A stretch of DNA of 12,344 nt from an uncultured Litoreibacter sp. (GTDB taxonomy: Bacteria > Pseudomonadota > Alphaproteobacteria > Rhodobacterales > Rhodobacteraceae): NCBI GenBank assembly GCA_937928335.1, contig CALFWN010000100.1, positions 1 through 12,344 on the forward strand. Reading direction: 5' to 3'. The position numbers and the translations under genes were made by a program. Below, one piece after another: positions 6,514-11,813 of the stretch (position 1 is the first letter of the stretch; every line of letters starts with the position of its first letter). The notes beneath the pieces were generated by a model. It was not told where the DNA came from, searched no databases, and saw only the letters and a program-made list of their open reading frames with translations.

Positions 6514-6813
6514 TTAGTTGAGGACGCGCTCGGCAGCGGAGTCGTTATAAAGCGCGAACATTTGTGTCAGCGCGAAGCTGTCGACATTGCGTGCACGGTC
6601 GAAATTCACTTCGTTTTCGGCAGGCGACGGGTTGGTCAGCGCGAACAGCTCAGCAGCTGCGACCGGGTTGCCTGTCGATGTTTCGCTCACGATACGCTCA
6701 ACGGCGCTGTCATTTTCCAGCGCGAAGAAGGCCTGGGCATCGGTGATGTCGGCAGCAGCAGGAGCGGCGGCGAAAGACAGGGCAAGTGCGGCGGATGCGA
6801 TGATGGTTTTCAT
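6514..6813 (-). CDS. Exported 99-residue protein with three internal repeats
   Basis: I do not recognise the family. The protein starts with a clear Sec signal peptide (Lys2, hydrophobic residues 4-14, cleavage probably after AAPAAA near residue 21), leaving a mature acidic protein of about 78 residues. That mature part is built from three imperfect copies of a motif of the form Q/E-x-FAL-x-N-D/P-S-A/P-x-E-R/N: FFALENDSAVER (29-40), LFALTNPSPAEN (56-67) and MFALYNDSAAER (85-96). They are spaced 27 and 29 residues apart, and the protein ends 3 residues after the last copy. There are no cysteines and no second hydrophobic segment, so it should be periplasmic or secreted. GGAGA (6825-6821) is 7 nt before the ATG. 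It has its own strong terminator, so it is monocistronic. It could be a small structural or binding protein; function is unknown. Confidence 0.82.
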   Translation of the reverse strand: MKTIIASAALALSFAAAPAAADITDAQAFFALENDSAVERIVSETSTGNPVAAAELFALTNPSPAENEVNFDRARNVDSFALTQMFALYNDSAAERVLN

Positions 6814-6993
6814 GATGTGATCTCCAGTTTTAGTGTGCCTTGCGGCGGTTTGTTGAACAGCATGTTTGCTGCTGATGAGTTGGATATGGTGCGGTCATGC
6901 GCAGTCGACCACGTAATCAAACGTCGTTTTGGGCCGCTTTTGGTGCGCAGATGCACAAATTCTGTGGGATTCAGGGAAGACGATAACGCCAGC

Positions 6994-7019
6994 GTGAGAA
7001 AATGCTCACAAACCGTGAG
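6994..7019. repeat. GTGAG / CTCAC / GTGAG triple half-site
   Basis: GTGAG (6994-6998), CTCAC (7005-7009) and GTGAG (7015-7019) form two overlapping inverted repeats with 6- and 5-nt spacers. The element lies about 180 nt upstream of the repeat-protein ATG and just beyond the patatin gene's 3' end. It could be an operator or two mutually exclusive hairpins. No regulator is assigned. Confidence 0.4.
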
Positions 7020-7051
7020 ATCGTTGAAATCAGGGTATAATTCCAGCTGCT

Positions 7052-7078
7052 GGGCGATGCCTCAGGAGAACATCGCCC
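7052..7078 (-). terminator. Stem-loop across the patatin stop codon
   Basis: GGGCGATG (7052-7059) and CATCGCCC (7071-7078) make a perfect 8-bp stem with an 11-nt loop that contains the TGA at 7064-7062. There is no T tract after it on the minus strand. It is more likely an mRNA 3'-end structure or rho-assisted stop than a true intrinsic terminator. Confidence 0.4.
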
Positions 7079-8099
7079 GCAGATCAACGGTGGAGCGCGC
7101 GTTGAGATCGGACCAGTGATTGTGCAGAAATGCCTCTGCCCCGGCGCGGCCTGCCTCTTTCAGCTCCCCCAGCACAAACGGGGTGGGCACCATCTTGGTG
7201 GCTACGGAAAGCTGGGTCATCAAACGGTCATCCGAGATCATATGCACCAGCACATCTTCCATAGTGCCCGGCTTCACCGCACCGTTGGAGAGCAGGTTGC
7301 GCACGAATTGAATGGCGCGCAGTTCGCGGAACAAAGAGCCGTTGAAGCTGATCTCGTTGATCCGGTTCTGGATCTCCTGCGGTGATCTGGGGATGTCCTC
7401 GCGGTGCAGCGGGTTGATATTGATGATGACGATATCCTGCGTGTCATTTTCAAAGAGCGGGAACAGGGCCGGGTTGCCCATATAGCCGCCATCCCAATAG
7501 GCCTCTTCCTGGCCGGTGCGGGGGTCGAATTTCTCCACCGCCTTGAACAGCGTGGGCAGGCAGCCAGAGGCCAGCAGGGCGCAGCTATCGATCTCCTCGC
7601 CTTCAAAAATGCGGATCTTGCCGGTGCGGACATTGGTGGCGCAGATGAACAGCTCCGGCCCCTCAGCGGCACAGACCTTGTCATAGGAGAGCTGATCCAC
7701 GATGGCCCCCAGCGGGTGCGGCAGCAGGTGGCCGAACTGGTAGGGGCTCATCATGCGGCTCATCATGTCGGCGGCCATGAAGGCGGGGGAAAGCTCCATC
7801 GCCTTGCTGACGCTTTGCGGGGTCACGCCGGTCATCCATGCGGGCAGGGAGGGTTGCTCCAGCGCGCCGATCTCCTGCCAGAGCCATGCGAGCTTCGCCC
7901 GCGCCCCGTCGCGGCCATCCTCGACCCAGCCGGATTTGAGCGCGGCGGCGTTCAAAGCGCCGGCAGAGGTGCCGGACATGCCGGTGATCTCCAGCCGGTC
8001 TTCCTCAAGCAGGCGGTCGAGCACGCCCCATGTATAGGCGCCATGCGCGCCGCCGCCTTGCAGCGCAAGGTTGATCGACTTGGAGGAGGATTTAGCCAT
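7062..8099 (-). CDS. Patatin-like hydrolase, probably linked to PHB metabolism
   Basis: A 345-residue cytoplasmic patatin-like (PNPLA) serine hydrolase. The oxyanion-hole loop is LQGGGAHGAY (13-22). The nucleophile elbow GTSAG (43-47) places the catalytic serine at Ser45, and the dyad aspartate is Asp203 in WDGGYMGNP (202-210). Patatins hydrolyse lipid acyl esters. Members located beside hydroxybutyrate dehydrogenase genes in alphaproteobacteria are plausible granule-associated or polyhydroxybutyrate-related esterases, which is inference from context here. No Shine-Dalgarno is visible before the ATG at 8099. Instead the stop of the 41-codon ORF upstream (TAA, 8094-8092) lies just inside this gene, which suggests its translation depends on reinitiation. 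Third gene of the bdhA group; a stem-loop spans its stop codon. Confidence 0.9.
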   Translation of the reverse strand: MAKSSSKSINLALQGGGAHGAYTWGVLDRLLEEDRLEITGMSGTSAGALNAAALKSGWVEDGRDGARAKLAWLWQEIGALEQPSLPAWMTGVTPQSVSKAMELSPAFMAADMMSRMMSPYQFGHLLPHPLGAIVDQLSYDKVCAAEGPELFICATNVRTGKIRIFEGEEIDSCALLASGCLPTLFKAVEKFDPRTGQEEAYWDGGYMGNPALFPLFENDTQDIVIININPLHREDIPRSPQEIQNRINEISFNGSLFRELRAIQFVRNLLSNGAVKPGTMEDVLVHMISDDRLMTQLSVATKMVPTPFVLGELKEAGRAGAEAFLHNHWSDLNARSTVDLRAMFS

Positions 8100-8217
8100 T
8101 GCCGTTTAATCTGTCATAGGCGGCGTCTTTCAGGCCGACCCGTGTGAAGGTCGAGCTGCATAGAAACATGTTGTCAATATAGAGCCGCTCGCGGCCCGCT
8201 TCTTCTTGCGCGCTCAT
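8092..8217 (-). CDS. Small 41-residue ORF bridging bdhA and the patatin gene
   Basis: This short frame opens with an ATG whose last two bases are shared with the bdhA stop codon (ATGA, 8217-8214). It closes with TAA at 8094-8092, 8 nt inside the patatin gene. It therefore fills the whole 114-nt gap between the two genes in another frame. The predicted product begins MSAQEEAGRERLYIDNMF and ends AAYDRLNGNG; it is hydrophilic, has one cysteine (position 20), no signal peptide and no membrane segment. About two thirds of its third codon positions are G or C, compatible with coding but not decisive. The lack of a good ribosome binding site before the patatin gene also argues that this ORF is translated and hands ribosomes on. 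I do not recognise it. It may be a coupling leader or a real small protein. Confidence 0.5.
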   Translation of the reverse strand: MSAQEEAGRERLYIDNMFLCSSTFTRVGLKDAAYDRLNGNG

Positions 8218-8987
8218 AGTGCCGTCCAGCCGCCATCAACACTGATCGTGGTGCCGGTGATTTGCGCGGCTGCGTCTGAGCAGAGGAACGCGGCCACCCC
8301 GCCCAGCTGCTCAGTGGTGGCGAATTCCTTGGAGGGCTGGCGCTCCAGCAGCACCTTCTCGATCACCTCTTCTTCCGTCATGTTGTATTTCTTGGCCGTG
8401 TCGGGGATTTGCGCCTCGACCAGCGGGGTGCGCACATAGCCGGGGCAGATGGCATTGGCGGTGATCGGCTCCCGCGCGGTCTCAAGCGCCACCACTTTGG
8501 TCATGCCGACCACGCCATGTTTGGCGGAGACATAGGCGGATTTATAGGGCGATGCCGTCAGGCCGTGGGCCGATGCGATATTGACGACCCGGCCCCAGCC
8601 CGCCTTGCGCATCATGGGCAGGGCTGCCGCGGTGGTGTGAAACACGCTTGAGAGCATGATGGCGATGATCATGTCCCATTTCTCGGCGGGGAATTCATCG
8701 ATGGGGGCCACATGCTGGATGCCGGCATTGTTGATCAGGATATCGACCTGCCCGGCTTTCTCGACCAGCGCGCGGGCCGCATCGCCCTTTGACAGGTCAG
8801 CCTGAATATAGCGGGCGGTGGTGTTGGTCTCGCGCGAGATCTCCTCGGCCAGCGCGTGGTCTTCCTGATTGTCCGTGTAGGAGTTCAGCACGACATTTGC
8901 GCCAGCACGCGCCAGTTCCTGCGCGATGCCAAGGCCGATGCCCGAATTGGAGCCGGTGATGAGGGCGGTTTTTCCTGTGACGGACAT
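8214..8987 (-). CDS. bdhA: D-3-hydroxybutyrate dehydrogenase (SDR family)
   Basis: A 257-residue short-chain dehydrogenase that oxidises D-3-hydroxybutyrate to acetoacetate with NAD+, the step following polyhydroxybutyrate depolymerisation. Visible SDR motifs are TGSNSGIG (11-18) for cofactor binding, NNAG (86-89), Ser139 in NIASAHG, and YVSAK giving Tyr152 and Lys156. The IQHVAPIDEFP segment after NNAG and the C-terminal DGGWTAL are characteristic of this enzyme among SDRs. Position 111, where the tetrad asparagine is expected (IIALNLS in relatives), reads Met (IIAIMLSS). I chose the ATG at 8987, which gives the usual family length. AAGGA at 9002-8998 lies 10 nt upstream, and the frame further upstream to 9110 lacks family character. 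It is the first gene of a three-ORF group with the 41-codon ORF and the patatin gene. Confidence 0.93.
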   Translation of the reverse strand: MSVTGKTALITGSNSGIGLGIAQELARAGANVVLNSYTDNQEDHALAEEISRETNTTARYIQADLSKGDAARALVEKAGQVDILINNAGIQHVAPIDEFPAEKWDMIIAIMLSSVFHTTAAALPMMRKAGWGRVVNIASAHGLTASPYKSAYVSAKHGVVGMTKVVALETAREPITANAICPGYVRTPLVEAQIPDTAKKYNMTEEEVIEKVLLERQPSKEFATTEQLGGVAAFLCSDAAAQITGTTISVDGGWTAL

Positions 8988-9108
8988 ATGCGGGGTATCC
9001 TTGTGCTGGTCTGTGGTTCTGCACCCTATATATGCTGCAACTGCGAAAGGCACGTGGGCTTTGCGCGAGGCTCCGCAATCGGCTTGAATATGCGATTTGC
9101 AGAAGGGC

Positions 9109-9137
9109 AAAAAAAAACACCAGCCGAAGCTGGTGTT
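9109..9137 (-). terminator. Intrinsic terminator upstream of bdhA
   Basis: On the minus strand AACACCAGC and GCTGGTGTT form a perfect 9-bp stem with a TTCG tetraloop (9137-9116), merging into a run of nine T (9117-9109). It is one of the strongest terminators in the window. It sits upstream of bdhA rather than after an annotated gene, which implies a transcript starting above it. Confidence 0.9.
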
Positions 9138-9184
9138 AAGTTATTGAGGCAGGTTTCATACAGGCAAGAAACCTATCGAGCAGT
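9109..9184 (-). ncRNA. Candidate ~76-nt small RNA or bdhA attenuator leader
   Basis: Between the promoter at 9219-9191 and a perfect intrinsic terminator at 9137-9109 the minus strand would yield an RNA of about 76 nt. It holds a 7-bp hairpin (AGGTTTC/GAAACCT, 9174-9168 with 9157-9151, 10-nt loop), a single-stranded linker of 13 nt, and the terminator hairpin. No start codon with a ribosome binding site and useful ORF lies inside. It may be a free-standing trans-acting small RNA. Alternatively, since bdhA follows on the same strand 122 nt beyond the terminator, it may be a leader that stops most transcripts before bdhA. I do not recognise it as a known family. Confidence 0.5.
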
Positions 9185-9190
9185 AAGAGC

Positions 9191-9219
9191 TTTATAAGCA
9201 ATGACTTGCCTCTCGCCAA
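9191..9219 (-). promoter_or_regulatory. Predicted promoter of the small RNA or bdhA leader
   Basis: On the minus strand TTGGCG (9219-9214) and TATAAA (9196-9191) are separated by exactly 17 nt. They match the sigma-70 consensus at 4 of 6 and 5 of 6 positions. A start near A9184 would follow. The perfect spacing and the terminator further down give it weight. Confidence 0.5.
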
Positions 9220-9283
9220 GCATAAAGTTTGTGTTGGTCAAAAAGCCTCTTTACGGTCAAAGGTAACAAAAAATGGGCTATGC

Positions 9284-9290
9284 GGGAGAG
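9284..9290 (+). promoter_or_regulatory. RBS of the YejA-like gene
   Basis: GGGAGAG ends 8 nt before ATG at 9299 and supports that start over the frame's earlier opening at 9206; the protein then begins directly with a signal peptide. Confidence 0.65.
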
Positions 9291-9298
9291 TTGCCAAA

Positions 9299-11113
9299 AT
9301 GAGATCAGTGTTTTTCCAAGCCGGAACTTCCTTGGCCTTCGCAGCAAGCCTTCTGCTTGGCGGGGCGGCGTTGGCAGAGCCGAAACATGGCATAGCTATG
9401 TATGGCGACCCCGCGCTGCCACCAGACTTTGTGTCTTTGCCCTATGTGAATGCAGATGCCCCGTTTGGCGGACAGGTCTCGGCGGGCGAGGTGGGCAGCT
9501 TCGATTCCCTTAACCCGCATATCCAAAAGGGGCGTGTGCCCTGGCAGCTGCGCTTCCTGGCCTACGAGTCCCTGATGGGGCGCAGTTTGGACGAGCCATT
9601 CACCCTTTATGGGCTGCTGGCCGAATCGATAGATGTCAGCCCGAGCGGCGATTCTGTGGAATTTGTCCTGCGCGAGGAGGCCAGGTTCTCGGATGGCAGC
9701 CCGGTGACGGTGGAGGATGTGATCTGGTCTTACGAGACGCTGGGCACCAAGGGCCACGGCCGGTATCGCGGCAGCTGGACCAAGGTAGAGCGCGTCGAGC
9801 AGACCGGGCCGCAATCGGTGAAGTTCACCTTCAATGTGGAGGACCGCGAGCTGGCGCTGATCATGGGGATGCGCCCGATCCTGAAAAAGGCGCAATGGGA
9901 GGGCAAGGAGTTTGAAAACTCCGGGCTGGACGTGATCCCGATCTCCTCGGCCCCGTATGTGATCGACGATTTCGAGGCGGGCCGGTTCGTGTCACTGAAA
10001 CGCAACCCCGATTATTGGGGGCAGGACATCCCGTTTCGCAGGGGCACCAATGTCATTGACGAGGTGCGGATGGAGTTCTTCTCGGACGCCACGGCGATGT
10101 TTGAGGCCTTCAAGGCGGGCGAGCTGACCTCGCACCGCGAAACCAACGCCCAGAAATGGGCGCAGCAATTCGACTTTGCCCGCGTGACATCGGGCGATGT
10201 GGTGAAAGCCGAGATCCCGCATGACCGCCCCTCGGGGATGACCGGCTTTGCGATGAACACGCGGCGCGAGGTCTTCAGCGACTGGCGCGTGCGTGAGGCA
10301 ATGATCCAGGCGTTCAACTTCGAGTTTATCAACACGGCACTCAATGGCGGGGATCAGCCACGGATTACCTCTTATTTCTCCAACTCGGTTCTGGGCATGG
10401 GGCATGGCCCCGCAGAAGGCCGGGTGCTTGAGCTGCTGGAGGCCCATAAGGACACGCTGCAACCCGGCACGATCGAGGGCTACAACCTGCCCGAAAGCGA
10501 CGGCTCGCAGCGCAACCGCAAGGGCATTGTCAAAGCGCAGGAGCTGCTGGCGGAAGCGGGTTATGAGGTCAAGGACGGGGTGATGACCTCGGCCGATGGC
10601 AAACCGCTGAGCTTCAAGATACTGGCCAGCTCGGGCAGCTCGGAAGTGGCGGCGATTTTGAACATCTACACTCAGGCGCTGGAGCGGATCGGGGTATTTG
10701 TCACCGTCGATACCATTGACGGCGCGCAATACCGCGAGCGCACGGATCAGTTTGATTTCGACATGACCTATTTCACCCGTGGGCTGAGCCTGAGCCCGGG
10801 CAACGAGCAGCTGGCCTATTGGGGCACGGATGCCGCCGACACCAACGGCTCGCGCAACCTGCCGGGCATCCAGATGCCCGCGATAGATGCGATGGTGCAG
10901 GAGATGGTGACCTCGAGCAGCCGGGAGGATTACGTGGCCGCCGTCAAGGCGCTGGACCGGATGCTGATGGCCGGGCGCTATGTGATCCCGATTTGGTACT
11001 CGCCCTTTTCGCGGCTGGCTCATAATAAGGAGATGAAACGCCCCGCCATCACGCCCGCCTATGGCGACTGGCCGGGCTACCTGCCGGATCTGTGGTGGGT
11101 GGAAGACAAGTAA
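9299..11113 (+). CDS. YejA-like periplasmic solute-binding protein (family 5)
   Basis: A 604-residue extracellular solute-binding protein of the oligopeptide/dipeptide family (SBP_bac_5), closest in character to YejA, which delivers oligopeptides and microcin C to the YejBEF transporter. The first 26 residues form a Sec signal peptide (MRSVFFQAG, then a hydrophobic stretch ending LAEP), with no lipobox cysteine, so the mature protein is soluble in the periplasm. The mature start GIAMYGDPALPPDFVSLPYVN and the downstream SFDSLNPH and KRNPDYWGQD segments are typical of the group, and the length fits YejA-type proteins. ATG 9299 was chosen for its ribosome binding site and because it begins the signal peptide. 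No permease or ATPase gene follows, so it must use a transporter encoded elsewhere. Substrate is unknown. Confidence 0.9.
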   Translation: MRSVFFQAGTSLAFAASLLLGGAALAEPKHGIAMYGDPALPPDFVSLPYVNADAPFGGQVSAGEVGSFDSLNPHIQKGRVPWQLRFLAYESLMGRSLDEPFTLYGLLAESIDVSPSGDSVEFVLREEARFSDGSPVTVEDVIWSYETLGTKGHGRYRGSWTKVERVEQTGPQSVKFTFNVEDRELALIMGMRPILKKAQWEGKEFENSGLDVIPISSAPYVIDDFEAGRFVSLKRNPDYWGQDIPFRRGTNVIDEVRMEFFSDATAMFEAFKAGELTSHRETNAQKWAQQFDFARVTSGDVVKAEIPHDRPSGMTGFAMNTRREVFSDWRVREAMIQAFNFEFINTALNGGDQPRITSYFSNSVLGMGHGPAEGRVLELLEAHKDTLQPGTIEGYNLPESDGSQRNRKGIVKAQELLAEAGYEVKDGVMTSADGKPLSFKILASSGSSEVAAILNIYTQALERIGVFVTVDTIDGAQYRERTDQFDFDMTYFTRGLSLSPGNEQLAYWGTDAADTNGSRNLPGIQMPAIDAMVQEMVTSSSREDYVAAVKALDRMLMAGRYVIPIWYSPFSRLAHNKEMKRPAITPAYGDWPGYLPDLWWVEDK

Positions 11114-11156
11114 GAGGGCCCGCAACAAGGGCTTCAGCGAAGAGGGAACGCAGAAG

Positions 11157-11282
11157 ATGAAACGGATAATACTGGCGCTGGTGGCATTGGGCGCGATGGG
11201 CACGGTCTCGGCCTGCAACACGGTTGAGGGTGTGGCCGAGGATGTCAAACAAACCAGCAAGGCCGTGCGCCGCGCCATTTAG
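11157..11282 (+). CDS. Entericidin A/B-family small lipoprotein
   Basis: A 41-residue lipoprotein. Residues 1-19 form a short lipoprotein signal peptide (MKR, hydrophobic core, TVSA) with the lipobox cysteine at Cys20. The mature part CNTVEGVAEDVKQTSKAV matches the entericidin pattern (CNTxxGxGxDxxxxG), though the usual glycines are partly replaced. In enteric bacteria entericidin B is a membrane-active toxic lipoprotein opposed by entericidin A; in alphaproteobacteria such proteins are common, usually single, and of uncertain role. GAGGG lies about 10 nt before the ATG. It starts 43 nt after the solute-binding protein stop and may be co-transcribed with it. A bulged hairpin follows the stop codon. 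Confidence 0.82.
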   Translation: MKRIILALVALGAMGTVSACNTVEGVAEDVKQTSKAVRRAI

Positions 11283-11305
11283 GCCTGCGACACTGCGCGG
11301 CCTTT
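11282..11305 (+). terminator. Weak terminator-like hairpin after the entericidin gene
   Basis: GGCC-T-GCG (11282-11289) pairs with CGCGGCC (11296-11302) around a 6-nt loop with one bulged T, followed by TTTCCCCCTTT. It begins at the last base of the stop codon. The interrupted T tract makes it a moderate candidate only. Confidence 0.4.
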
Positions 11306-11354
11306 CCCCCTTTGGCGGCGAGGCCTAGACCTGCATGGAGAGGAGCGTCTTTCC

Positions 11355-11813
11355 ATGCAACCGTTGAATGCGGCCTATTCCTGGCGCGGTGACGCGGGCG
11401 TGCCGGAGTTTGACGACGCCGGATCGCTGACCGTGATGGACGCGACCTGCGGGCTTTGCGCGCGCGGGGCCACATGGATCGCCCGCAATGACCGGGCGGG
11501 CGCCTTTCGGATCATCCCTGTGCAATCTCCGCTTGGCGCGGGGCTGCTGCGCCATTTCGGGATGGACCCTGACGACCCGTTATCCTGGCTCTATCTGGAG
11601 GACGGGCTGGGCTACAGCTCGCTTGACGCCACGGTGCGGGTCGGGTGCAGGCTTGGCGGCCGCTGGCGCGTGCTGGAGGCGCTGCGGGTGATCCCGAAAC
11701 CGCTGCGTGATGCGGCCTACGCGTTGGTGGCGCGCAACCGCTACAAGATCATGGGCCGCGCCGATCTTTGCGCGATGCCCGACCCGGATGTGCAGCGCAG
11801 GCTCTTGCGATGA
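11355..11813 (+). CDS. DCC-family (DUF393) putative thiol-disulfide oxidoreductase
   Basis: A 152-residue cytoplasmic protein of the DCC1/DUF393 family, named after its conserved N-terminal Asp-Cys-Cys residues and proposed, without firm biochemical proof, to be a thiol-disulfide oxidoreductase. The signature is VMDATCGLC (residues 27-35), with Asp29, Cys32 and Cys35; the usual glycine of DGxCxxC is Ala30. The rest also fits: SWLYLEDG, SLDATVRV, and the C-terminal RNRYKIMGRADLC. A further cysteine lies near the C-terminus. AGGAG ends 9 nt before the ATG at 11355. Its TGA overlaps the ATG of the next gene (ATGA at 11810-11813), so the two are translationally coupled and probably act together. 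Confidence 0.85.
   Translation: MQPLNAAYSWRGDAGVPEFDDAGSLTVMDATCGLCARGATWIARNDRAGAFRIIPVQSPLGAGLLRHFGMDPDDPLSWLYLEDGLGYSSLDATVRVGCRLGGRWRVLEALRVIPKPLRDAAYALVARNRYKIMGRADLCAMPDPDVQRRLLR

Larger units (their letters stand above)
8988..9298. other. Divergent bdhA / solute-binding-protein intergenic region
   Basis: This 311-nt gap holds the 5' regions of bdhA (-) and the YejA-like gene (+). On the minus strand it contains a full promoter-to-terminator unit (9214-9219 down to 9109). Next to bdhA is a TGC-rich partial palindrome around TATATA (9019-9045). I found no convincing sigma-70 promoter for the plus-strand gene and no credible additional ORF. Confidence 0.6.

Noticed and set aside
6499..7119. 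206-codon open frame on the plus strand covering the gap before the patatin gene
   Set aside because: Its first half is antisense to the repeat-protein gene and the rest has no recognisable domain or ribosome binding site.
7404..8147. 247-codon open frame on the plus strand
   Set aside because: Antisense to the patatin-like gene, whose catalytic motifs are intact on the minus strand.
8988..9110. Upstream extension of bdhA to 9110
   Set aside because: The 41 extra residues do not look like family sequence, would exceed normal BdhA length, and the ATG at 8987 has AAGGA before it.
9206..9298. 31-residue N-terminal extension of the YejA-like protein
   Set aside because: It would place a basic segment before a perfect signal peptide; ATG 9299 has GGGAGAG at proper distance.
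9992..11278. 428-codon open frame on the minus strand
   Set aside because: Antisense to the YejA-like gene; His/Arg/Gln-rich shadow composition, no domain.
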